A stretch of DNA of 64,000 bases from Ignavibacteriota bacterium (GTDB lineage Bacteria; Bacteroidota; Ignavibacteria; Tepidaquicellales; OLB5): assembly GCA_003820375.1 (NCBI GenBank), contig RPQH01000003.1:1-64000 (forward strand). The letters run 5' to 3'. Positions 29,766 to 39,145 of the stretch are shown one piece after another (the first letter of the stretch is position 1; each line of letters opens with the position of its first letter). Under the pieces are notes generated by a model. That model was not told where the DNA came from. It worked only from the letters and a program-made list of their open reading frames with translations, and did not search any database. Both the position numbers and the translations under genes were made by a program.

Positions 29766-30913
29766 CACTTATAACTGTTCATCGCCTTAGCCAGCATCTC
29801 CACATCTTCAAAGTTATTATAAACATGCGGTGATACTCTTAAATATCCTTCCCGCATTGCAATATATATATTCTTTTCCTCAAGATACTTTTGAACCTTT
29901 GTATTCAGGTCCGGATTAACATGAGAAAGTATCAATATATTTGAGCGGTGTTCCGGAGACAGGTCACTTTCAATTTTATATATGGATTTATCAAGCAGTT
30001 CGATAAGTTTATCCTGTATCTCAAGTATATGCTCAAAAATATTTTTAACACCAAGCTCAGTAAAGAACTTCACACTCTCATTCATGCCAATCATTCCAAG
30101 AGTATTCAGTGTTGAGTTTTCATAAGCCGTACCGTCTTTTCTGAAATCAAGCTTATAATTTAGAAAATTAGCAAAGTCATAATTTACACTTGTAGTACCG
30201 ACATATGACGGGTGGATATAATCCCTGTATTTTTTTGAAATATATGCAAATCCTGTTCCTGCAGGTGACATTAGCCACTTTTGATTGCCTGTACATAAAT
30301 AATCTAATCCCATTTGCTCAATATCTATGGGGCAAATCCCGGTTGCCTGGATTGCATCCACTATAAAAATTATATTATTTTTTCTGCAGAACTCAGCAAT
30401 GCTCTTTACATTATACCTGTATCCAAGAAACTGCACCATACTTAAAGTAAACACTCTTACATCGTTATCAAGCAATGAGCGTTTTATTATTGCATCGTTC
30501 ACATATCCCTTTGATGACGGTATCATCAATGCAGATACTCTTCCCAGCTCTTCCTGGTTCAGCCATGGGTAAACAACAGCAGGAAACTCTGAATCAATAA
30601 AAGCTACGTTATTATTACCTGACGGAAGCTTAATTCCATTTGCAGCAATATTAATGCCGTGTGTTGCACTTGTTGTAAGAATTATATCATCGGGGTCTGC
30701 ATTTATTAATTTTGCACAGCTCTGTTTTGTTTCTTTCGCAATATCCATATTAAATAAACTGAGATTTAAATAGGTCTCAGTATAACATTGCATAAAATCC
30801 GTTATTTTTCTTACAATAAATTGCGGGTAAGGTGTATAATGAGCAGCATCGAAATAAACGAACTTTTTTAAAAAAACAAACTGCTCACGAATTGAATTAT
30901 GATTGTTCAGCAT
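29765..30913 (-). CDS. Aminotransferase class V
   Basis: 'TTSATHGINIAANG', 'FIVDAIQATGICPIDIEQMGLDYLCTGNQKWLMSPAGTGF'. Confidence 0.9.
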   Translation of the reverse strand: MLNNHNSIREQFVFLKKFVYFDAAHYTPYPQFIVRKITDFMQCYTETYLNLSLFNMDIAKETKQSCAKLINADPDDIILTTSATHGINIAANGIKLPSGNNNVAFIDSEFPAVVYPWLNQEELGRVSALMIPSSKGYVNDAIIKRSLLDNDVRVFTLSMVQFLGYRYNVKSIAEFCRKNNIIFIVDAIQATGICPIDIEQMGLDYLCTGNQKWLMSPAGTGFAYISKKYRDYIHPSYVGTTSVNYDFANFLNYKLDFRKDGTAYENSTLNTLGMIGMNESVKFFTELGVKNIFEHILEIQDKLIELLDKSIYKIESDLSPEHRSNILILSHVNPDLNTKVQKYLEEKNIYIAMREGYLRVSPHVYNNFEDVEMLAKAMNSYK

Positions 30914-31066
30914 TATTTAGTAAGTATTTAAAAATATAAATCATCCTTTATTGTCCTTATTACTTCGGAATATATGAGATTAGATAAATGTATTATTCTT
31001 GTTATTATAGTTTGATTTATTCTGGGTTACTTAATGTACAAACGTTATGCGTTTAATTATCATTGG

Positions 31067-31156
31067 CAAGGGGTAATAAGAAAATCATATTTCAGAGTTA
31101 CTTAAATAACTCTTCGAATAATTTATGTATATTATTATCAACAACGTTACCCCTTG
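31067..31156. repeat. CAAGGGGTAA-type dispersed element, copy C
   Basis: CAAGGGGTAA...GTTACCCCTTG, followed by TCTA...AATGTAAATCTTCC as in copy B. Confidence 0.65.
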
Positions 31157-31236
31157 TCTATATATAAATGTAAATCTTCCAACCTGCCAACTTTTTCAAC
31201 CTGAAACCTGCAACCTGTAACCTGCAACCTGCAAAC

Positions 31237-32382
31237 TCAAACCTTCTCCAACGCTTTTCCGATGTCTTCTATCAAATCATCATAATCTTCTATCCCTACA
31301 GATAACCTGATAAGTCCATCTGTTAAGCCAAACTTTTCTCTTTCTTCTTTTGGTACGCTTCCATGTGTCATGCTAACAGGATGGCAGACAAGACTTTCCA
31401 CTCCTCCAAGACTTTCCGCTCTTGCAAATATGCTTAAACCATTGAAAAAATTCTTTGCATTTTCCAGTGACCCAAGCTCGATAGAAATTATTCCGCCAAA
31501 TCCCCTCATTTGCTTCTCAGCAAGTTTATATTGCGGATGAGATTTTAATCCCGGGTAATATATCCGCTTTATCTTTTTAGAATATTTCTGTTCAAGGAAT
31601 TCGGCTATCTTAATTGCATTCTCGTTATGCTGTCTCATTCTTACAGCAAGTGTTTTAGTGGAACGAAGTATCAGCCAGCAATCAAATGGTGACGGCACTG
31701 CCCCTACTGCATTTTGAGTATACTTAATCTTTTCAGCGAGCTCTGCATCATTTGTAATAACACATCCGCCTATCACATCACTATGCCCGTTTATATATTT
31801 TGTTGAGCTGTGCACAACTATACTAATTCCAAAATCCAGCGGGTTCTGAAAATACGGGCTCATGAATGTATTATCTGCAACGGATATCAAATTATTCTTT
31901 TTTGCAAATGATGATACTTCGGATAAGTCTGTTAATGTAAGCATAGGATTTGAAGGTGTTTCAACAAATATCATTTTTGTATTTTCCTTCAATGCACCGT
32001 CCATATTCTTTCTCTCTGATGTATCAACCCATGAAAAATCCAGGCCGTAATTTCGCATCACTTTTTCAAATAAACGGTGTGTACCTCCGTAAACATTGCT
32101 TGTAACAATCACGTGGTCACCCTGTTTAAGCAGGCTTGTAACAGCACTTGTCGCACCCATTCCGCTTGAAAAGCAGTAACCATATTTTCCGTTTTCCAGT
32201 GCTGCAAGATTTTTTTCAAGTGCAATGCGTGTTGGATTAATTGTCCTGCCGTAGTCAAAACCTTTTGAAACACCAAACGCTTCATCGGCATAAGTTGATG
32301 TCATATATATTGGGGTAATAACCGCACCTGTTGTTGGGTCGGGTTGCTGCCCCTCATGTATAGCTTTAGTTGAAAATTTCAT
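31237..32382 (-). CDS. Trans-sulfuration PLP enzyme (cystathionine gamma-synthase/lyase type)
   Basis: 'KAIHEGQQPDPTTGAVITPIYMTSTYA', 'VVHSSTKYINGHSDVIGG', 'IRLSVGIEDYDDLIEDI'. Confidence 0.92.
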   Translation of the reverse strand: MKFSTKAIHEGQQPDPTTGAVITPIYMTSTYADEAFGVSKGFDYGRTINPTRIALEKNLAALENGKYGYCFSSGMGATSAVTSLLKQGDHVIVTSNVYGGTHRLFEKVMRNYGLDFSWVDTSERKNMDGALKENTKMIFVETPSNPMLTLTDLSEVSSFAKKNNLISVADNTFMSPYFQNPLDFGISIVVHSSTKYINGHSDVIGGCVITNDAELAEKIKYTQNAVGAVPSPFDCWLILRSTKTLAVRMRQHNENAIKIAEFLEQKYSKKIKRIYYPGLKSHPQYKLAEKQMRGFGGIISIELGSLENAKNFFNGLSIFARAESLGGVESLVCHPVSMTHGSVPKEEREKFGLTDGLIRLSVGIEDYDDLIEDIGKALEKV

Positions 32383-33344
32383 TAATTAAACATGTTTAAT
32401 TGTTCATCATTCTTTTTAAACTTTTTATCTTTTTCAACAGGAATAGTTTCGGTTTTTACTTCCTGCTCAATTATTTTTCCTTCAAAATCTATTGGAATTC
32501 CGCCTTTTTCTATCAATAAATTGTTAGCATTTTTTTCTCCTTCTTCAGGAATTCTGACATAAACTTTCCTTCCCTTTTTTAATCCATCAAGTGCACCGTT
32601 CCATGTGCCTCCGGTTTCATTTGATTCAGCAACATAAATTTCATTAGCCAATCCGTAAATATAAGTATTTCTTGCCATAGCCAGCCGGACATTCCACGGT
32701 ATATTGGGAGGAAAAGTGCTTATTACCAGTATTTGCCCCTCAACAAGCTGCGGATAATATTTTTTAAATCCGCTTGAAAATGTTAATATACCCTGCGGTA
32801 AAACTATTATACTATTGCCGTTATTTTTTATGCTTGAATCCAATGCCATTTTATCAACACCTTTGGCAAATCCGCTTACAACAACTTTAAAATTCTTCGC
32901 AAGCTCAATAGATAAGTTTTCCGTAAACTTTAAAGCAGTATCCCCTGCAGTCCTTGAACCAACCACAGCAACACATTCTTCATTCATTAATCCTTTAAAA
33001 CCCTTCACATATAGTATAGGCGGTGAAGATTTTATTTTCAGATTTTCCTTCATCACCTTTGAGTATTCATCAGAGTTCATAGGTATTATATCAATTCCCT
33101 GTTCATTCATACTTTCAGCTAAGAAAGAATAATTTGCAAGCTGGCTTTTCGCTTCAATTAATGAAGCTGCTTCCTTTTCATTTATGCTGTAAACATTCTC
33201 CCATTCATTTTCATCCATATCAAAAAAATCAGGAAATGTCATTTCATGATTTACCAGTATATCAATAACAAGATTATTGATACGCTCAATTCTCCATCCT
33301 CTCAAATGAGCCAGTGCCATCCAGTATGGTGCTTCTTTAAGCAT
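32382..33344 (-). CDS. Divergent DprA/Smf-like (SLOG/LOG Rossmann) protein
   Basis: 'VAVVGSRTAGDTALKFTENLSIELAKNFKVVVSGFAKGVDKMALDSS', 'NETGGTWNGALDGLKKGRKVYVR'. Confidence 0.88.
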   Translation of the reverse strand: MLKEAPYWMALAHLRGWRIERINNLVIDILVNHEMTFPDFFDMDENEWENVYSINEKEAASLIEAKSQLANYSFLAESMNEQGIDIIPMNSDEYSKVMKENLKIKSSPPILYVKGFKGLMNEECVAVVGSRTAGDTALKFTENLSIELAKNFKVVVSGFAKGVDKMALDSSIKNNGNSIIVLPQGILTFSSGFKKYYPQLVEGQILVISTFPPNIPWNVRLAMARNTYIYGLANEIYVAESNETGGTWNGALDGLKKGRKVYVRIPEEGEKNANNLLIEKGGIPIDFEGKIIEQEVKTETIPVEKDKKFKKNDEQLNMFN

Positions 33345-35361
33345 TTGCCTGTATATCTCCCCCTATAGTTTTTGCGATTACTAACGGTGCAATCTTCCAC
33401 ACACCCATGTGGGCTAACACCATTCCGATCTCTTTAATGCTTGTTCCACTGTCGTAAATATCATCTATCAATAATATACTTTTAAATTGCACCTCACACT
33501 GGTCTTCATAACAGAAAGCATCTTTTACGTTTTCAATTTTCAATACCCGGTTTTGAAACATTTTTTGCGGCTGTGTCATTCTTGCTTTTTTTAATTTATG
33601 CGAAACAGGTATTTTCAATTCCTTTGAAATCTTCATTGCGAAATTTTTAACAAGGTCTCCTGATTCTGTCGGTGGAACATATAATATCAGGTCAAAATTA
33701 ATATCTTTGAACTGGTGATTAAAAGCATTTACTGTTTGTTTAACAAGATATTCAGGGAAATCACCGCCGTTCTCATATTTGCATTTATGTATCATACTCC
33801 CAACATTTGAAAATCCGTAATATGATGATGCCACACCGTTAATTATCTTTAAAGTCTTCGATTCCATCTCAAGCACTGGAAAAAAATTATCTTTAAAATC
33901 AACAAGCTTTTTTTTCCATTTCCCGCTAAGATTGTAATTGTTATTTATTCCCAGGTCATTATCACATTTACCGCAGTTGCAATCAACTTTATCACCGAGA
34001 TACGACCTTAAATAGTTCATTCTGCAAGTTTTAATTTCAGCATATTTTATCACAGCATCAAGCTCCTTCATTTTTGAAGCACGAAATTTTTCGAATAATC
34101 CGGTATTAAAATACGGTGCACCAAAAATATATTCCATCTTCCTTACTTTGCCGTAATTTGCTTCACGGATTATTCCCTGGTCTATAAGGTCTGCCTTTAT
34201 TACCCTTATGTAAGTATTCTTTAAATTGGTTCTTCGCATCAAATCATATTCGCCAAGCGGCTCTTTTTTTAATTCATCTACAACTTTAATATACTTATCT
34301 ATTGTTGGCTTTGCCGTATCGATAAATACTTCAGGTAATTCCCTGTCGCCATCTTTATATAATAGTACTATTTTTGTTGGCTTGCCATCCCTGCCTGCCC
34401 TGCCGATTTCCTGGTAATAATGTATCGGTGAACCAGGTACCTGGGTATGTACAATGAATCTTATATCAGGTTTATTTATTCCCATGCCAAGTGCATTTGT
34501 TGATACAATACATTTCCATCTGTTCTCCATCAAATCCTGTTCAATCTCTTTACGTGTTTCGGCATCTAATCCTGCATTATAACTAATACATGAAATTCCG
34601 GCATGTTTTAGCCAATTTGAGTATATATCTGTATCCGCCCTTGTACCTGTATATATGATACCTGTTCCCTGCTCATTTTGAAGGAACTCTGCCAGCCAGG
34701 CCATTTTATGGCTGTCGGATTGAGCTTTTACTACATTCAGATAAAAATTATTTCTCAGTAATTTTCCGCGGAGATATGTTATTTTTCCGCCTATCTGGCT
34801 TATAATATCCTGTGCAACTTTTTCTGTAGCCGTTGCTGTTGTCGCAAGTACCGGAAAATTACTTGGAAGCAGCTTTACAAGATTTATTATTCTCCTGTAT
34901 GCAGGTCTGAAATCATGTCCCCAAACGGAAATGCAGTGAGCTTCATCTATTACAACCATTTTCAGATTCATCCTGCGTACTGATTCTATCCAATCAATAT
35001 TTTCCTGCCGTTCGGGTGCAATATATAATATTTTTATCCTGCCTTTTTCGGCTTCACAAAGAATCTGTTTGTTTTCTGAATCTTCCTGCTCACTGTTTAT
35101 GCATCTCGCCGGAATGTTAAGCCGGTTTAAATAACTCACCTGGTCTCTCATTAATGCAATCAGCGGAGAAAAGACGATAGTCACTCCACTTTGGATTACT
35201 GCCGGAAACTGGAAGCAAAGTGATTTTCCGAATCCTGTTTTTTCAATCAGGAGGACTCTTTCACCATTGAGTATCTTATCAATGGCTCTCCATTGCTCAT
35301 CATAAAACTTATTTAGCCGGAAGATATTTTTAAGTTTCTCCTCGGCTATTTCTCTGTTCAT
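33337..35361 (-). CDS. RecQ family DNA helicase fused to C-terminal phosphoribosyltransferase-like domain
   Basis: 'GFGKSLCFQFPA', 'VIDEAHCISVWGHDFRPAYRRI', 'QEIGRAGRDGKP', C-term PRTase loop 'ILLIDDIYDSGTSIKEIG'. Confidence 0.92.
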   Translation of the reverse strand: MNREIAEEKLKNIFRLNKFYDEQWRAIDKILNGERVLLIEKTGFGKSLCFQFPAVIQSGVTIVFSPLIALMRDQVSYLNRLNIPARCINSEQEDSENKQILCEAEKGRIKILYIAPERQENIDWIESVRRMNLKMVVIDEAHCISVWGHDFRPAYRRIINLVKLLPSNFPVLATTATATEKVAQDIISQIGGKITYLRGKLLRNNFYLNVVKAQSDSHKMAWLAEFLQNEQGTGIIYTGTRADTDIYSNWLKHAGISCISYNAGLDAETRKEIEQDLMENRWKCIVSTNALGMGINKPDIRFIVHTQVPGSPIHYYQEIGRAGRDGKPTKIVLLYKDGDRELPEVFIDTAKPTIDKYIKVVDELKKEPLGEYDLMRRTNLKNTYIRVIKADLIDQGIIREANYGKVRKMEYIFGAPYFNTGLFEKFRASKMKELDAVIKYAEIKTCRMNYLRSYLGDKVDCNCGKCDNDLGINNNYNLSGKWKKKLVDFKDNFFPVLEMESKTLKIINGVASSYYGFSNVGSMIHKCKYENGGDFPEYLVKQTVNAFNHQFKDINFDLILYVPPTESGDLVKNFAMKISKELKIPVSHKLKKARMTQPQKMFQNRVLKIENVKDAFCYEDQCEVQFKSILLIDDIYDSGTSIKEIGMVLAHMGVWKIAPLVIAKTIGGDIQANA

Positions 35362-35518
35362 TAATTATTTTTTGTTATGCTTTTGCAGTAAACATCCAAC
35401 AAAAAATTAAATTAATACATTTCGCTGCTCCGTGAATAGATATTCTTGCAATAATGTCATCACTTTGGAATTCCTTACAAACCTTACAAACCTTATAAAC
35501 CTTATAGACTCTTCGGAC

Positions 35519-36877
35519 TCACACAAAATCCAGCACGTCATGCCTGGTTACGATTCCTGAAATATTACCGTATTCACTGACCAGTATTGCCGGTGACTTC
35601 TTTAGCTCTTTTAAAACTTTTTTAAAATCATCAAACTCATCCAACACAGGCAGTGGTTTATCCATAACCTCATCTACCTTCTTTTGTGATATATCAGGAT
35701 TGCTTAGCAGCTTTGTTATTATATCCGCTTCTATAATTGTACCCACAGATTGATTGTTTTCGATCACGGGCAGCTGTGACAAGTCATATTTTTCCAGCAT
35801 CTCAACTGCATCCCGTATAAGATTACCGGGTTTTAAAGAAACCAGTTCGGGAATTTTATCATTCAATTTTGTCTGGTGGATTATTCCAAGAGTGATAAGG
35901 TCTTTTTCAAGCATGCGTTTTTCCCTGAGCCATTCATCGGAGTGGTTTTTGGTGAGATACCTTTCCCCGGTATCATTGACCATAAATACTACTATACCGT
36001 TTTCATCAAGCACTTTTGCAACTTTCAATGCGACACATACTACAGTCCCTGTACTGCCTCCTGCAAAAATTCCTTCTTCCCTGGCTAATCTTCTCGCCAT
36101 ATAAAACGAATCTTTATCGGTTACATTTATTATATCATCTATATACCGGAAATGCACATTCTCCGGTAAAACATCCTGCCCGATCCCTTCAACAAGATAA
36201 GGCTTACCTTCGGTAATAATTCCTGTTTCTTTATATGTTTTAAATATTGAGCCGTAAGGGTCGGCACCAATAATTTTTATTGCAGAATTTTTCTCTTTTA
36301 AAAATCTGCCTGTTCCGCTTATAGTACCGCCGGTACCAATGCTAACAACAAGATGTGTAATTTTCCCGTCTGTCTGTTCCCAAATCTCAGGACCTGTAGT
36401 TTTATAATGTACTACAGGGTTTGCCGGGTTAGTATATTGATAAGCAAAAAATGAATTAGGTGTATCGTTAGCAATTCTTTTAGCAGTGTTAACATAATGC
36501 TCAGGTGAATCCGGCTTTGCATCGATCGGGCATATAATAATATCGGCACCAAGTGCTTTCAGGTATCTTCTTTTTTCCACAGAGACCTTATCGGTCATAA
36601 CGAAGATTGATTTATACCCTTTAACAGCAGCAGCAAGTGCAAGCCCTATACCTGTATTACCGCTGGTTGCTTCAACAACCGTACCGCCGGGATTTAATAC
36701 TCCTCTTTTCTCAGCATCTTCTATCATGGCAGAACCAATCCTGTCCTTAACACTGCCGCCGGGATTTAATGATTCCATTTTCGCAAATACCTGCGACTTA
36801 AATCCTTTAGTCAGCTTGTTAAGCTTTACAAGAGGCGTGTTACCGACCAGTTCAATTATGCTGTTGTAATATTTCAT
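35519..36877 (-). CDS. Cystathionine beta-synthase / cysteine synthase with C-terminal CBS domains
   Basis: '[11 protein letters not shown]', '[23 protein letters not shown]', '[18 protein letters not shown]' plus CBS repeats. Confidence 0.93.
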   Translation of the reverse strand: MKYYNSIIELVGNTPLVKLNKLTKGFKSQVFAKMESLNPGGSVKDRIGSAMIEDAEKRGVLNPGGTVVEATSGNTGIGLALAAAVKGYKSIFVMTDKVSVEKRRYLKALGADIIICPIDAKPDSPEHYVNTAKRIANDTPNSFFAYQYTNPANPVVHYKTTGPEIWEQTDGKITHLVVSIGTGGTISGTGRFLKEKNSAIKIIGADPYGSIFKTYKETGIITEGKPYLVEGIGQDVLPENVHFRYIDDIINVTDKDSFYMARRLAREEGIFAGGSTGTVVCVALKVAKVLDENGIVVFMVNDTGERYLTKNHSDEWLREKRMLEKDLITLGIIHQTKLNDKIPELVSLKPGNLIRDAVEMLEKYDLSQLPVIENNQSVGTIIEADIITKLLSNPDISQKKVDEVMDKPLPVLDEFDDFKKVLKELKKSPAILVSEYGNISGIVTRHDVLDFV

Positions 36878-36884
36878 TTATTAT

Positions 36885-36920
36885 TTTTTTATTCACGCAA
36901 AGCCGCAAAGACCGCAAAGA
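36885..36920. repeat. Left terminal inverted repeat of GxxExxY-containing element
   Basis: TTTTTTATTCACGCAAAGCCGCAAAGACCGCAAAGA; inverse at 37508-37543. Confidence 0.85.
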
Positions 36921-37017
36921 ATAGCTAATGAAAAGATTAATCTAAGAGATAATACTTATCAGTAACATGTTAGCATCAAAAAAATACCATTAAGAATTTG
37001 CGGCTATGTGTAAATTA

Positions 37018-37441
37018 TTAATGCTTTAAATCGTATTTTGTATAATTAAGAGGCATATTCTCTTCTAAATTGTTTACAACTCTATGTATTCCGTCTTTAA
37101 TCAGGCTAACGTTAAAATTAATTAACATTCCTAATTTTGAATCGGATAAATCTCAAATAAGTAATCAATTGTTTATAATGAACCTTATTTAATTCTTCAA
37201 CTGATTTTAACTCTAATATTACTTTTCTCTCAACAATAATATCAGTTTTATAACCCATTTCAATAACTAAATCTTCGTAATGAATAGGCATACTTTTTTG
37301 CCGTTCAAATTTTAAATTATGCTTCTCTAACTCATAGCACAAAACTTCTTCATAAGCAGATTCAAATAAATCCGGACCTAATTTTTTATGAATTTTCAGA
37401 CAGCAATCTACAACAACTGAAGATATCTCATTTTCAGTCAT
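37018..37441 (-). pseudogene. GxxExxY protein (PD-(D/E)XK-like), frameshifted near 37147
   Basis: 'KIHKKLGPDLFESAYEEVLCYELEKHNLKFERQK...VILELKSVEELNKVHYKQLITYLR', then in the adjacent frame 'LSDSKLGMLINFNVSLIKDGIHRVVNN'. Confidence 0.85.
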
Positions 37442-37507
37442 GATAATTAAAGTTTAATTATATAAAAGAACTATTAAATATAAATAGTTTAAATAATATA
37501 ATAAACT

Positions 37508-37543
37508 CTTAGCGGCCTTTGCGGCTTTGCGTGAATAAAAAAA
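37508..37543. repeat. Right terminal inverted repeat of GxxExxY-containing element
   Basis: CTTAGCGGCCTTTGCGGCTTTGCGTGAATAAAAAA, inverse of 36885-36920 with ~2 mismatches. Confidence 0.85.
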
Positions 37544-37545
37544 AC

Positions 37546-39132
37546 TTACTTATCCAGCGGTCTCATTAATGGGAAGAACAGCACATCGCGTATTGTTTGA
37601 GAATTAGTCAATAACATTACTAACCTGTCAACACCGAGTCCAACGCCTGTTGTCGGCGGCATACCAACTTCAATAGCTTTAATAAAATCTTCATCAAGCG
37701 GATGAGTTTCTTCTTCACCGCCTCTGCCCCGCTCTACCTGCTCCTCAAGCAATTTTCTTTGCAGTACCGGGTCATTTAACTCTGAATATGAATTTCCAAG
37801 TTCCCATTTATAGATATATGGTTCAAACCTTTCGGCAAAGATAACATGTTCCGGGTCGTTTTTCATTTCTTCAAGCTGCTCAGGTGTATACTCACGAAGC
37901 GGCTTGCATAATGGTGTTGTATCAAGCGGATGGTCATAAACAAACGCCGGCTGTATCAAATCTTCTTCGCACGTTTCTTCAAATAATGCAGCTATTACCA
38001 ATCCTTTGCTATGCGTAATCTTCGGGTCATATTCTATATTGTTATCATCCATATATTTTAATATTTCCGCTTTTTTCATGTTCAAAACATCAAGTCCCAG
38101 TTTATCTTTTAAAGCATCAATCATTCTAATTCGTTTCCAGGGTCTTTTAAAATCTATCTCAGTATCTATGTAAGTAATTTTAGTTGTCCCGTGCACATCT
38201 ATACATGCCTGTTCCACAACTTCTTCAAACAAATTCATACTGTCCGTATAATCACCGAAAGCCTGGTACCATTCTACCTGTGTAAATTCAGGATTATGTG
38301 TTCTGTCAATTCCTTCATTACGGAAATCCCTCACAAACTCATATACCCTGTTAAATCCCCCGACTACCAGTCTTTTTAAATACAGCTCATTTGATATTCT
38401 GAGATACAACGGTATATCGAGCGCTCTGTGATGAGTAACAAACGGTTTTGCATTAGCTCCTCCGTAAATTGATTGAAGCGTCGGTGTTTCTACTTCAAAA
38501 AATCCATTTTTCTCGAGTGTCCTTCTTATTGATTGAATTATCTTTGTCCTGTTTACAAATGTTTCCCTGACATTCTCATTAACTATAAGGTCAATATATC
38601 TCTGCCTGTAGCGTAATTCCACATCAGCAAATGCATCATGTATTATCTTTTCTCCTGTTTCAGTAACTTCCTCTTTTACAACAGGCAGCGGCTGAATTGA
38701 CTTCGTCAGCAAATCAAACGAAACAGCGTGGATAGAGATTTCCCCTGTTTTTGTGCGGAAAACATAACCTTTTACTCCGATAATATCACCAATATCAAGA
38801 AGCTTAAATACACTATACATTGTTTCTCCAACATCATCTTTCCTTATATACACCTGAATTCTGCCTGCATCATCTTTTATATGGCAGAAGCTTGCTTTTC
38901 CCATCCTGCGTAATCCCATTATTCTTCCTGCAACCGAAACATGCACTTCTTTCCGCTTTTCTTTTTCCTCATCATTTTCAGGATCTGTGAAATTTGCAAG
39001 TACTTCCGATGATGTCGCTGTAACATCATACCTATACGGATATGGATTTATACCGAGCTTCCTGATTTCTTCAAGCTCTTCTAATCTGCGTTTAATTAAT
39101 TCGTTAGTTTTTATTTCGTTGATTTCTGTCAA
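37546..39132 (-). CDS. lysS: Lysyl-tRNA synthetase (class II)
   Basis: 'RYRQRYIDLIVNENVRETFVNRTKII', 'YLRISNELYLKRLVVGGFNRVYEFVRDFRNEGIDRTHNPEFTQVE', 'GLGVDRLVMLLTNSQTIRDVLFFPLMRP'. Confidence 0.98.
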   Translation of the reverse strand: MTEINEIKTNELIKRRLEELEEIRKLGINPYPYRYDVTATSSEVLANFTDPENDEEKEKRKEVHVSVAGRIMGLRRMGKASFCHIKDDAGRIQVYIRKDDVGETMYSVFKLLDIGDIIGVKGYVFRTKTGEISIHAVSFDLLTKSIQPLPVVKEEVTETGEKIIHDAFADVELRYRQRYIDLIVNENVRETFVNRTKIIQSIRRTLEKNGFFEVETPTLQSIYGGANAKPFVTHHRALDIPLYLRISNELYLKRLVVGGFNRVYEFVRDFRNEGIDRTHNPEFTQVEWYQAFGDYTDSMNLFEEVVEQACIDVHGTTKITYIDTEIDFKRPWKRIRMIDALKDKLGLDVLNMKKAEILKYMDDNNIEYDPKITHSKGLVIAALFEETCEEDLIQPAFVYDHPLDTTPLCKPLREYTPEQLEEMKNDPEHVIFAERFEPYIYKWELGNSYSELNDPVLQRKLLEEQVERGRGGEEETHPLDEDFIKAIEVGMPPTTGVGLGVDRLVMLLTNSQTIRDVLFFPLMRPLDK

Positions 39133-39145
39133 AAAAATTTTCTCC

